Below are positions 36,091 to 44,077 of a DNA stretch of 64,000 nt, one piece after another; the first letter of the stretch is position 1, and each line of letters begins with the position of its first letter. The position numbers and the translations under genes were made by a program. Below the pieces are notes generated by a model that had not been told where the DNA came from, ran no database searches, and saw only the letters and a list, made by a program, of their open reading frames with translations. The DNA is taken from assembly GCF_021025955.1 (NCBI RefSeq), contig NZ_JAJNCL010000016.1, forward strand, positions 1 to 64,000. Reading direction: 5' to 3'. The stretch is from Rhodococcus qingshengii (lineage in GTDB: Bacteria; Actinomycetota; Actinomycetes; Mycobacteriales; Mycobacteriaceae).

Positions 36091-37284
36091 TCAGGTATTG
36101 GCCCAGCTGTCCGGTCCGAAGACCTCGTAGTGGATATTCTGCGCCGGGACGTCCCGTTCGAGCAACGATGCGCGCATCGCCAACATGAACGGCATCGGCC
36201 CGCACAGGAAGGCTTGGGTATCGGGCTCCACCGCAATATCTTGCAAATCCGCTCGTCCTTCGTGAACCGATCCGAACGGTACGTGCGTGCCGAGATCCTC
36301 GTACCAGCGGTGCAAGGTTGCGGCGGGAATCTTCTCGACGAGCGTGCTGAGTTCTGCTCGGTGAGCATGATCGGCGATGGATCGATCAGCATGAATGACG
36401 GAGACGGAACGCTGTGCACCGGTGTCCGCAAGATGATTGAGCATGCCGATCATCGGTGTGCAACCGATTCCGGCCGACGCGAGTAGCAGTGGTGAGTCGT
36501 CGTCGGGCATGGTGAGATCACCGAACGGTGTGGTGACGGAGAGCTCCTGCCCTTCGAATACGTTGTTGTAGAGGAAGTTCGACACTTCGCCGTCAGGAGT
36601 GCCCGAGATTCGCTTCACGCTGATCCGCCAGTCCGCGCTGCTTGGTATCGAACACAAGCTGTACTGACGAATCTGGCGAGCGCCGTCTGGAAGCACCACG
36701 CCGACCGAAAGGTACTGTCCGGGAGCGAACGTCGGCAGTGGGCTGTCGTCGAGCGAGGCGAGTGTCAGTGAGACGGTGTCGGCGGATTGCAGGACGCGCT
36801 CACTGATTCTGACAGTTCGCCACACGTCACCGGCTTCGACTCCGGCGAGCTGGTAGAGGCCGCGTTCCATCGTGATGAGGGTTTCGGCCATCAGCCAGTA
36901 GACTTCGTCCCATGCTGCCGCGACATCGGGAGTGACTGCATCGCCGAGTATTTCGACGATTGCGGCGAAGAGGTGTTCGTGGACGATCGCATACTGGTCA
37001 GGGGTGATGCCCAACGACGCGTGCTTGTGGGCGATACGGGAAAGAATGAGATCAACCTTGGCGCTGTCGGGTTCGAGCTGTAGTGTCGCGAATGCTGCGA
37101 TAGCGCCCGCGAGTGCTTTCTGCTGTTCACCCTGTTTCTGATTGCCTCGATTGAACAGATCGCGTTCGAGTTCGGGATGTGCGTCGAACATCTTGCGGTA
37201 GAACAGGGTTGTGATATCGCCGATGGCGGCGCCGACCACGGGAAGGGTGGCGCGAATGACCTCGGTTGACTGTGGGGAAAGCAT
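36091..37284 (-). CDS. hmp: Flavohaemoglobin nitric-oxide dioxygenase
   Basis: 397 residues from ATG 37284 with GGAGC six bases upstream; the frame stays open into nsrR but the conserved protein starts here. The globin domain (1-140) has the proximal His in IAHKHASLGI. The FAD domain has RQYSLCSIP and the NAD domain has LLASAGIGCTPM and FLCGPMPFM. It converts nitric oxide and O2 to nitrate. It lies 31 bases after nsrR and is probably co-transcribed with it. Confidence 0.92.
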   Translation of the reverse strand: MLSPQSTEVIRATLPVVGAAIGDITTLFYRKMFDAHPELERDLFNRGNQKQGEQQKALAGAIAAFATLQLEPDSAKVDLILSRIAHKHASLGITPDQYAIVHEHLFAAIVEILGDAVTPDVAAAWDEVYWLMAETLITMERGLYQLAGVEAGDVWRTVRISERVLQSADTVSLTLASLDDSPLPTFAPGQYLSVGVVLPDGARQIRQYSLCSIPSSADWRISVKRISGTPDGEVSNFLYNNVFEGQELSVTTPFGDLTMPDDDSPLLLASAGIGCTPMIGMLNHLADTGAQRSVSVIHADRSIADHAHRAELSTLVEKIPAATLHRWYEDLGTHVPFGSVHEGRADLQDIAVEPDTQAFLCGPMPFMLAMRASLLERDVPAQNIHYEVFGPDSWANT

Positions 37285-37315
37285 GAGCTGCTCCGTTCGG
37301 TCGAAATTCGATTGA

Positions 37316-37765
37316 TCAGCCCGCTTCGTCGCTCCGAGTGGTGAGGCGAAGCAGAACAGTCTTGGACGGCTGACGGATGACGTCTTCGATCGTGACCGCG
37401 TCGAGTGAGACGAAAAACGCTTCCTGCGCGTCACGCAATGCACTTCGAAGGAGGCAACCGCCGCGCAGTGGGCACGGCTTGTCGCCTTCGCAGTCGACGA
37501 CCTCGCCTGGCCCTTCGAGGCGTCGGGCCAGCCAGCCGATGGTGGCGGTGCGGCCGAGTTCGGTGATGGAAAGCCCACCGCCGCGGCCACGCCTGGTTGT
37601 GACGATGCCCAACTCGCCGAGCCGTGTAACCACTTTGGTGGCATGGGAGTACGACACGTTGAGCTGCTGCGCAACATCCCGGGTACTGGGGGAGGCATCC
37701 GCGTCGAGTACGGCCAACCGCATGACGACGCGCAATCCCAGATCGGTGAACTGCGTCAGTTGCAT
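37316..37765 (-). CDS. nsrR: Rrf2-family nitric-oxide-sensing repressor NsrR
   Basis: 149 residues. The N-terminal winged helix has DVAQQLNVSYSHATKVVTRL. The iron-sulfur ligands C-x5-C-x5-C in CEGDKPCPLRGGC keep the same spacing as the [4Fe-4S] Cys residues of Streptomyces NsrR. NO damages the cluster and frees the promoter, inducing hmp. A dyad at 37787-37797 in its own promoter points to autoregulation. Confidence 0.9.
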   Translation of the reverse strand: MQLTQFTDLGLRVVMRLAVLDADASPSTRDVAQQLNVSYSHATKVVTRLGELGIVTTRRGRGGGLSITELGRTATIGWLARRLEGPGEVVDCEGDKPCPLRGGCLLRSALRDAQEAFFVSLDAVTIEDVIRQPSKTVLLRLTTRSDEAG

Positions 37766-37780
37766 GATCTAAACCTACAT

Positions 37781-37803
37781 AATTCGCATCTGAGATGACT
37801 ATT
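37781..37803. promoter_or_regulatory. Candidate NsrR operator
   Basis: The dyad CATCTGAGATG (37787-37797) sits in an AT-richer 23-base element, 16 bases before the nsrR start. GCATCT/AGATGA half-sites resemble known NsrR half-sites (AGATGC). It would control the nsrR-hmp operon. Confidence 0.6.
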
Positions 37804-37837
37804 TATGTGAGGGGGATCTCGAGGTGCCCCAACCGGG

Positions 37838-37884
37838 GCGAACGGTACGTTTGGCGCCGTCAGTGCGCTGAACGTACCGTTCGC
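37838..37884 (-). repeat. 47-nt hairpin element, copy 1, directly after galK
   Basis: GCGAACGGTACGTT (37838-37851) pairs exactly with AACGTACCGTTCGC (37871-37884) around a 19-base GC-rich loop. On the minus strand it begins immediately after the galK stop codon. A second copy with compensatory changes occurs at 55316-55362 after another gene. No T-run follows, so it is not a canonical intrinsic terminator. Confidence 0.8.
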
Positions 37885-39015
37885 TCACAACCGGGTGGCC
37901 GAACCCCCGGCAACGGCGGTGAGAAAGTGGGGTGCTCGCCAGCCTCGCGCTGCAAATTCGCGGTTCACCGACGCGGTGACCTCCGCACCGCTTCCTTCCG
38001 GAACCAACGCGATGGCCGAGCCTCCGAATCCGCCGCCGGTCATCCGGGCGCCGATCGCACCGCCGCGTCGTGCTGCGGCAACGGCGACGTCGAGTTCTTC
38101 GCACGAGACCTCGAAGTCGTCACGCAACGACGCGTGGGATTCGTCGAACAGCTTTCCGACGTCACTGAATCTGCTGCTGCGCAGAAGTTCTGCGGTCTTC
38201 CGTGTCCGCTCGATCTCGGTCACGACGTGCCGTGCCCGCGCCCGGAGGATCGGATCTCGCACTGTCTCGGCTTGGTCTGCAGTAGCCTCTCGCAAGCTGC
38301 CGACGCCGAGAGCCTTTGCAGCGTCGACGCATTGGGAGCGGCGCAACCCGTACTGTCCGTCCGCGAGCGAGTGTTTGACCCGAGTGTCGACGACGATCAG
38401 TTCGAAGCCGGCATTGTGGAGATCGAACGGAATGGGTTCGGTGGATCCGTCCTGGCAGTCCAGCAGCAACGCAGTCGAGGGTCTGGCAAAGAGGGCAATG
38501 GTTTGGTCCATCCCGCCGGTCGGTGCGCCGACGCCCTCGTTCTCCGCTCGGATGCAAACCTTCACCAGCTGATCTCGGGTAAACGGCGAACCGTGAAGAT
38601 CGTTGACGGCCAACGCAACAGAGCAGGTGAGGGCCGCCGAACTCGACAGTCCGGCCCCGACCGGTACCGACGAGTCGACTGTCAGATCTATTCCACCGAG
38701 GGGAAGACCTTCGCGCGCCAGCGACCAGATGACGGCCGTGGGGTAGGCGGCCCATCCAGCTGCGATGTCGCCGACGGACCCGGAGTATGTCTTATCGGAT
38801 TGCCGACTGTGTACGCGCACGGTCCTGTCGTTGCGCAGCGCGGCGGCTACCAGTGTTCGCTGCTCGAGAGCGACGGGCAAGCACAAGCCGTTGCTGTAGT
38901 CGGTGTGCTCGCCGATGAGATTGACTCGACCGGGCGCCGCCCAGACCCCGGTTGCCGGATATCCGTAGGTGTCGTGGAACTGTTGGAGCACGGATTCTTT
39001 CGAGACAGGATCCAC
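37885..39015 (-). CDS. galK: Galactokinase
   Basis: 376 residues from GTG 39015, whose first base overlaps the galT stop codon. GHMP-kinase motifs are complete: GRVNLIGEHTDYSNG (galactokinase signature), PVGAGLSSSAAL (phosphate loop) and ARMTGGGFGGSAIAL. It phosphorylates galactose at C1 using ATP. Its stop codon abuts a strong hairpin. Confidence 0.92.
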   Translation of the reverse strand: MDPVSKESVLQQFHDTYGYPATGVWAAPGRVNLIGEHTDYSNGLCLPVALEQRTLVAAALRNDRTVRVHSRQSDKTYSGSVGDIAAGWAAYPTAVIWSLAREGLPLGGIDLTVDSSVPVGAGLSSSAALTCSVALAVNDLHGSPFTRDQLVKVCIRAENEGVGAPTGGMDQTIALFARPSTALLLDCQDGSTEPIPFDLHNAGFELIVVDTRVKHSLADGQYGLRRSQCVDAAKALGVGSLREATADQAETVRDPILRARARHVVTEIERTRKTAELLRSSRFSDVGKLFDESHASLRDDFEVSCEELDVAVAAARRGGAIGARMTGGGFGGSAIALVPEGSGAEVTASVNREFAARGWRAPHFLTAVAGGSATRL

Positions 39016-40115
39016 TATTTCAACTCCCGTAGGCGGGCCGCGACTGCCTCGGGAATGGCGTCGTTCACCCAGGCGCCCATGGCGGACTCGGACCCAGCGA
39101 GGTATTTGAGTTTGCCTGGTGCGCGCAAGATCGAGAACAGCTGAAGATGCAGTCGACCCAGAGGTCGGTCGATGCGGACGGGAGCTTGGTGCCAGGCCGC
39201 GATGTACGGTACCCGGTCGACGCCCGGATAGAAGCGATCGACACGGCGCAGGAGATCTTGGTAGACGACCGCAAGTTCCTCGCGCTCTTCGTCGTTCAAC
39301 GAGGGAAGGTCCGGGATGTCGCGATGCGGTGCCAGGTGAATCTCGATGGGCCATCGTGCGGCGGTCGGGACATAGGCGCTCCAGTGATCGCCGTCGTAGA
39401 TCAACCGGGTCCGGTCCTCTCGCTCGAACGCCAGAACGTCGGCGAGTAGTGAGCGACCGGTGCGCTCGAAGTGTTTGTCAGCTTGCGTCAGCATCGATCG
39501 GGTGCGTGGCGTGACATACGGGTACGCGTAGATCTGTCCGTGCGGATGGGTGAGTGTCACCCCGATCTCTTCGCCGCGGTTCTCGAAGCAGAAGACTTGT
39601 TCCACAACTGGATCCGCCGACAACTCTTCGGTCCGAGAAATCCATGCGCCCACAATCGTGCGCATGCGTTCGAGCGGAAGTTCGGCCACGGACGCCGTGT
39701 GATCGCTCGAGAAACACATCACTTCGCAGTGGCCGACCGCTGGTCGATCACCCAAACCGTCTCCGGGACTGTAAGCGGCATCCTGGGGTGCCGACGCAAA
39801 GCTCGGAAACCGATTCTCGAACACGGCGACGTCGTAGTCCGTATCGGGTATTTCTGTAGGCGTGCGTGTTTCGGTGGTCGGGCACAACGGGCATTCGGCA
39901 GTGGAGGGGAGATGGGTCCGTGTCATGCGATGGGAGGCCACGGTGATCCACTCGCCGGTGAGCACGTCGTACCTCATCCGAGACGAGTGGTCGAGCGTCG
40001 GCAATTCGCGGGTATCTCGTGCGGTGTGGGCGCGATTACGGCCGGCATCGTCGAAGTAGAAGATCTGACGCCCGTCGGCGAGGGGGCGTCGGTGCGGGTT
40101 CCGCTCTGGCGTCAT
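39015..40115 (-). CDS. galT: Galactose-1-phosphate uridylyltransferase
   Basis: 366 residues from ATG 40115, which overlaps the SMI1 stop codon; the longer open frame upstream reads into that gene. The active-site HPHGQ motif (THPHGQIYAYP) and zinc-site Cys residues (CPLCPTT) are present, as is the second-domain IHLAPHR. It exchanges galactose-1-phosphate and UDP-glucose in the Leloir pathway. The epimerase galE is not in the window. Confidence 0.92.
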   Translation of the reverse strand: MTPERNPHRRPLADGRQIFYFDDAGRNRAHTARDTRELPTLDHSSRMRYDVLTGEWITVASHRMTRTHLPSTAECPLCPTTETRTPTEIPDTDYDVAVFENRFPSFASAPQDAAYSPGDGLGDRPAVGHCEVMCFSSDHTASVAELPLERMRTIVGAWISRTEELSADPVVEQVFCFENRGEEIGVTLTHPHGQIYAYPYVTPRTRSMLTQADKHFERTGRSLLADVLAFEREDRTRLIYDGDHWSAYVPTAARWPIEIHLAPHRDIPDLPSLNDEEREELAVVYQDLLRRVDRFYPGVDRVPYIAAWHQAPVRIDRPLGRLHLQLFSILRAPGKLKYLAGSESAMGAWVNDAIPEAVAARLRELK

Positions 40116-40738
40116 GCGTCGACTTCCCATTCCAGAACACCCTTGCTGACAACGGGTTTCCACACTCCGATCGTGGATCCTGACTCCAACGCAGCGGCAT
40201 GGGCGGCCAGCATGACCGAGATGGACGCCCAGATCGGCCCGCCGTTGTCGGTGGCATCGGACGAATACTCGGTCACACAATGATGGAGTGCGCCGCTGCG
40301 CGTGTCCACGAAGTAGTGGTACTCGTCCAGTCCGGCAAAGGGAATGAACGAAGGGATGAACATGGTTGCGGCAGTGCCTGCGTCGCGTTGATCGTGTCGA
40401 TCCATCTCGTCCTCGGCATAGAGGTCGGGATTCTCGTAGATCGTCTCGTCCCACGTTTCGAGGAGAGTGAGACGAACTTCGGTTGCGACGTCGATGGGGT
40501 AGAAGAACTTGTCGGGGAGCACGCTGCCGAGGAAGAGTCCCGTCCGGTCGTCGTGGGTCAGGCTGCCGTTGTGCGCCCGGTACAGGTCGCGAAGTTCCTG
40601 AGGCCAGGTGACGCCGGTCGAGGCCTCGAATTCTTGGATAACGGCGTCACCGAGCCCTGGCTGAAACGCTGCAGCCGTCACCGGTGCGTGTGTACGGCAC
40701 CACGCTTCGATTCGGCTCCATTCGTTTGCAACGCTCAT
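40112..40738 (-). CDS. SMI1/KNR4-family protein in the gal operon
   Basis: 208 residues with the SMI1/KNR4 (SUKH) core: an N-terminal W-x-x-I segment, FEASTGVTWPQELRDLYRAHNG, FYPIDVATE and GALHHCVTEYSSD. Members include immunity proteins against bacterial toxins and regulators of glucan synthesis. Here it overlaps galT by four bases and lies 21 bases after a TetR gene, with no toxin gene nearby, so a carbohydrate- or cell-wall-linked role seems more likely than immunity. That is inference. Confidence 0.75.
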   Translation of the reverse strand: MSVANEWSRIEAWCRTHAPVTAAAFQPGLGDAVIQEFEASTGVTWPQELRDLYRAHNGSLTHDDRTGLFLGSVLPDKFFYPIDVATEVRLTLLETWDETIYENPDLYAEDEMDRHDQRDAGTAATMFIPSFIPFAGLDEYHYFVDTRSGALHHCVTEYSSDATDNGGPIWASISVMLAAHAAALESGSTIGVWKPVVSKGVLEWEVDA

Positions 40739-40759
40739 GGGCTTTACGATACGTCCGAG

Positions 40760-41344
40760 TCAGGACCCGTGAATCAGGTACTGGAGCGTGTTCACCAGCT
40801 TTCGGTCCGAAGCCTCGGACTTTCGGCCGGTAATTCCCGAGCGGAGAACGGCGGAACCTTCGAGCAGGCTCACGATGGTCTGGGCCGTTGCGCTGAGGTC
40901 CACCGCATCCAGATCCGGTTGTGCACACGCAACAGCGCGCTCCACGTGTGCGATGTACTGCGCGTAGAAGTCTCGAACCACCACAGCCACTTCCTCGTCT
41001 GCCGCAGCAATCGCCCACACTTCGACGTACAAGCGCACTGTTGCCTCGTCGTCCTGTTCTCCGAGCAGGACTGCGATGAAGTGTTCGGATTCCTCGCGGG
41101 ACAAACTCTGATCCGTATCGGTGACGACGGCAAGGCGATCCAGTGAACGGGTCAATGCACGTGACATCACTGCGCGGATCAGATCCGCACGGGTGGGGTA
41201 GTAATGCTGCAGGTGCCCCACCCGCACTCCGGCCGCGGCCGCGAAATCGCGCATTGCGGAGTTGGCATTGCCCTGCGTGGTGAGGACCTGTTCTGCTGCG
41301 TCGAGAAGTGCTGCCGCCCGGGCGGCACCCTTGGAGGGGGTCAT
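40760..41344 (-). CDS. TetR-family regulator
   Basis: 194 residues from ATG 41344, which overlaps the stop of the preceding oxidoreductase gene. The helix-turn-helix is NSAMRDFAAAAGVRVGHLQHYYPTRADLIRAVM; the helical C-terminal domain is of the BetI-like TetR_C type. A perfect palindrome stands in front of the upstream gene, so the protein probably autoregulates the whole leftward operon. Ligand unknown. Confidence 0.82.
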   Translation of the reverse strand: MTPSKGAARAAALLDAAEQVLTTQGNANSAMRDFAAAAGVRVGHLQHYYPTRADLIRAVMSRALTRSLDRLAVVTDTDQSLSREESEHFIAVLLGEQDDEATVRLYVEVWAIAAADEEVAVVVRDFYAQYIAHVERAVACAQPDLDAVDLSATAQTIVSLLEGSAVLRSGITGRKSEASDRKLVNTLQYLIHGS

Positions 41345-42390
41345 GCCCGCAATACTGCCACCCCGAAGTTCTCCAACTCGGAGACGGTGCTGCGCGGGTT
41401 CGGAAGCGACTCGGGGAAAGCAACTCCCGGCCGAGTATCGCCGTCCAAAGCGCGTCTGACCGCGAGCGCGCCGCCCACCGCGGTGAGGTGAGCCTGGCCC
41501 TGCGGGTCGACGATCGTTGCGCTTGTCGTGCCGCGCGGGCCGGTGACATCGATGCGTACTTGCGCGCTCCCGCCCTTGCCGGGCGAGTACAGGAGTCCGC
41601 GTCGTAGCGGCGTGAAGCGATCGCCGCGACCCCAACGGAACAGACCCACCTTCTTTGCGGCAAGCAGGGCGGTAGTGGACGCATTTGAACTGAAACCGAT
41701 TCGAGTACTGGCAGTTTCGGCACCCAGGGTCATGGGAAACGTGAATTGTTCCGGAGTGTCGATTCTTCCGACCTTGGTGCGCGATCCGGGGAAGTCGACC
41801 CAGCGTGTATCCGTCAACGGGCTGACGGTGATCGGGTTTCCTTGCTGCATCACCTCGAAATCCTGGCCGAGACGATCGATGAAGTCGACGGAGTCGAGCC
41901 CGGCAATGTCGTTGACGTCGTAGCGAATCGAGACGTCGATCGTGTTCGCGCCGCCCAGTTCCTCGGCCAGCGCTGCGGCGACGATGTTGGTGACTCCGCC
42001 CATCCATCCGGACGAGAGGTACACCGGTGCGCTCGGCGACATCTGACCCGCCAGAGTGGCGGCGCGAGCGACGCGGGATGTCCAGCGAGTGATATCCACG
42101 TAGGGGATTCCGGCCTCGACGGCCGCGGACAACACGCGGTCGTGGGGATCGTTGACCGTCGACACGACTGCGCGTACCGACGCGTCGAAGGGGGTCGGGT
42201 CGATGAGGTCCCAACGACGAACGGAAGCGCCGTGACGGCTGGCCAGTTCGTTGCCTCGCTCGGGGGTGCGTCCGGTGAGGAGTAGCGGGAAGTCAGGGGC
42301 GAGCAAGGTGGTCAGGGCGCTGCCCACGGTTCCGTATCCGCCTGCTACGAGGATCGGGCCGTCGGCTGAATACTGCAATGAATCGGTCAT
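41341..42390 (-). CDS. NAD(P)-binding saccharopine-dehydrogenase-like protein
   Basis: 349 residues. The N-terminus has the nucleotide loop PILVAGGYGTVGSALTTLL, followed by a DPHDRVLSAAVEAGIPYVDITRW segment characteristic of the saccharopine dehydrogenase/trans-acting enoyl reductase group. No membrane segment is seen. The reaction is unknown. It is the first gene of a coupled run with tetR, and an operator-like palindrome lies 11 bases before its start. Confidence 0.72.
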   Translation of the reverse strand: MTDSLQYSADGPILVAGGYGTVGSALTTLLAPDFPLLLTGRTPERGNELASRHGASVRRWDLIDPTPFDASVRAVVSTVNDPHDRVLSAAVEAGIPYVDITRWTSRVARAATLAGQMSPSAPVYLSSGWMGGVTNIVAAALAEELGGANTIDVSIRYDVNDIAGLDSVDFIDRLGQDFEVMQQGNPITVSPLTDTRWVDFPGSRTKVGRIDTPEQFTFPMTLGAETASTRIGFSSNASTTALLAAKKVGLFRWGRGDRFTPLRRGLLYSPGKGGSAQVRIDVTGPRGTTSATIVDPQGQAHLTAVGGALAVRRALDGDTRPGVAFPESLPNPRSTVSELENFGVAVLRA

Positions 42391-42401
42391 ACACTCAACT
42401 C

Positions 42402-42417
42402 TAGGTCAAATGACCTA
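42402..42417. promoter_or_regulatory. Perfect palindromic operator TAGGTCA-AA-TGACCTA
   Basis: TAGGTCA (42402-42408) and TGACCTA (42411-42417) are exact reverse complements around AA, 11 bases before the start of the oxidoreductase-tetR operon. Position and symmetry fit a TetR-family dimer site used for autoregulation. Confidence 0.7.
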
Positions 42418-42444
42418 AAACGTCGAATGGAGTCTTCCCGGTGA

Positions 42445-42798
42445 TCAGTCCCGGTGTCGCACGATGTTGACGACGTTGCCGTCGGGTGCCCGGACGAGGA
42501 ATCGGCGAACACCCCACTCTTCGGTCGTGATGGGGTGCACGATTTCGTAGCCGAGCCTTCGGGCCTCTTCGTAGGCGCCGTCGACGTCGTCCGTGTGGAC
42601 GGAGATGGCCGAGTCCTCGGCTGCAGTGGCGTCGTGCGTGACGAGCTGTACGTTCGCGCCGGTGTCGGGAGAGGTGTAGCGAGCAACCCACCCCATGTTG
42701 AACTCTTCGGTGCTCAGGCCGAGATAGTCGGAGTAGAAACCCTTGGCGGTTCCGACATCGGCGACTTTGAGATTGGCGGTGATGCGTCGTGCACGCAT
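42445..42798 (-). CDS. VOC-family (glyoxalase/bleomycin-resistance fold) protein
   Basis: 117 residues from ATG 42798. It shows the VOC beta-alpha-beta-beta-beta repeat, with ANLKVADVGTAKGFYSDYLGL, TDDVDGAYEEARRLG and FLVRAPDGNVVNIVRH, including a terminal acidic/His pattern that may bind a metal. Substrate unknown; family members are dioxygenases, isomerases or drug-binding proteins. Confidence 0.82.
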   Translation of the reverse strand: MRARRITANLKVADVGTAKGFYSDYLGLSTEEFNMGWVARYTSPDTGANVQLVTHDATAAEDSAISVHTDDVDGAYEEARRLGYEIVHPITTEEWGVRRFLVRAPDGNVVNIVRHRD

Positions 42799-42904
42799 GT
42801 GGTTCTCCTAGCCTCGGCAACAGGTGTGCTCGATGATCGTCCGAAAGCGGAGTGATGTCGACTGTGCCGTACGAAGATTCGGGCTACCGGGCTGATTCGA
42901 ACTG

Positions 42905-43672
42905 TTACTGCGGATCGAACGAGCTCACAGTTCCCCACCGCGAGAAGGGAAGGACGATCAATTGAACCTTGCCGATGACATTGTCGATCGGCACCGTTCC
43001 GCTGCGTTCGTCATCGAGATGGAATCGTGAATCCTTCGAATGGGCGCGGTTGTCGCCCATCACCCACAGATTCCCGTCGGGAACGGTGACCGGACCGAAA
43101 TATCGCCCCTGACAAGGGATACCGTTACCCGAGATGCGATCGTCGATGTACGGCTCCGTCAGCGGCTTGCCGTTCACTCTGAGCCCCTCTTCCTCGGACA
43201 GGCACTGTACGGTTTGGCCTCCAACCGCGACTACCCGCTTCACGAGGTCGTTTTCGTCCGGCGGGACCAAGCCGACGATAGACCCGAGCCCCTGAAACGC
43301 GCGAACCACCGAATTGTCGGATCGAATCGATTGATACTCGTCGTTCCAGGATTCGGGTCCCTTGAACACGACCACATCCCCAGGTTGCGGATTTCCGAAT
43401 CGATAGCTGATCCTGTCGACGAGGATCTTGTCTCCCGTGCAGCCGGTGCATCCGTGAAGCGTCGGTTCCATGGACTCCGACGGGATCAGAAATATGCGTC
43501 CGACGAAGTTCTGAATGACAACACTGAGCACAAGTGCGACGACAACGAGGATCAGGATCTCACGCCACAGTGGGCGTTTTCTCCGGCGGTCAGCCAAAGT
43601 CGATTCAGTCGATTCAGCCGAGTCTTCGTGGGCGTCGGATTCCGTCACACTCCCGACAATAGATGGCGCCAC
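42905..43672 (-). CDS. lepB: Signal peptidase I
   Basis: 255 residues from GTG 43672. A single N-terminal membrane helix (ILILVVVALVLSVVIQNF) is followed by the catalytic Ser in IPSESMEPTL and the Lys in DLVKRVVAVGGQ, then GDNRAHSKDSR. It cuts signal peptides on the outer face of the membrane. Its usual neighbours in mycobacteria (rplS, rnhB) are absent, so this may be a second copy. The insert with two Cys pairs (GCTGCTGD) and two further Cys is a small oddity. Confidence 0.9.
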   Translation of the reverse strand: MAPSIVGSVTESDAHEDSAESTESTLADRRRKRPLWREILILVVVALVLSVVIQNFVGRIFLIPSESMEPTLHGCTGCTGDKILVDRISYRFGNPQPGDVVVFKGPESWNDEYQSIRSDNSVVRAFQGLGSIVGLVPPDENDLVKRVVAVGGQTVQCLSEEEGLRVNGKPLTEPYIDDRISGNGIPCQGRYFGPVTVPDGNLWVMGDNRAHSKDSRFHLDDERSGTVPIDNVIGKVQLIVLPFSRWGTVSSFDPQ

Positions 43673-44032
43673 CAGTCGCCGGCCCGATACGAACCTTCTC
43701 GATTCGTGCGTCTACCTGCCGGCCGCCATGCTTCAGAATCTGATCACATCACACGCGAAGGTCCGGTCGGGGTCGGCAATCCACGCAGCCCTGACCCAAA
43801 CATCCTGCCAACGAATCCCTTTCGCAGAGGCAGGTTGAACAACTCTCCGAGATTCAAGCGTGCGGCACGCCGCCGTCTCTGGTGATCGATTGGCGCAATC
43901 GTTGGAGAGAGATGGGCATTCTCCCACTGAAGTGTCCATCGGAGGCAGCGCCTCGTAGGACAACTGTCGTACTTCCGGGCAATTTCTCTTGAACTTGGAT
44001 TGACCGCACGAAAACCTGATGTTTGGGGGACA
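43673..44032. other. Intergenic region between lepB and the dicarboxylate transporter gene
   Basis: About 360 bases without a convincing gene on either strand. A 97-residue minus-strand frame (43744-44037) lacks a ribosome site and resembles no family I recognise. The region should hold the divergent promoters for lepB and the transporter; I cannot pick a clear -35/-10 pair. Confidence 0.4.
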
Positions 44033-44058
44033 ATCATCTGGGGCGATCACCTGGGGCG
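44033..44058 (+). repeat. Tandem 13-bp direct repeat before the transporter start
   Basis: ATCATCTGGGGCG (44033-44045) is followed directly by ATCACCTGGGGCG (44046-44058), one base different. A related TGGGGGACA lies just upstream. The repeats end eight bases before the AGGAG ribosome site and could be a regulator-binding site or part of the leader. Confidence 0.6.
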
Positions 44059-44077
44059 ACAAGTCGAGGAGATGCAG

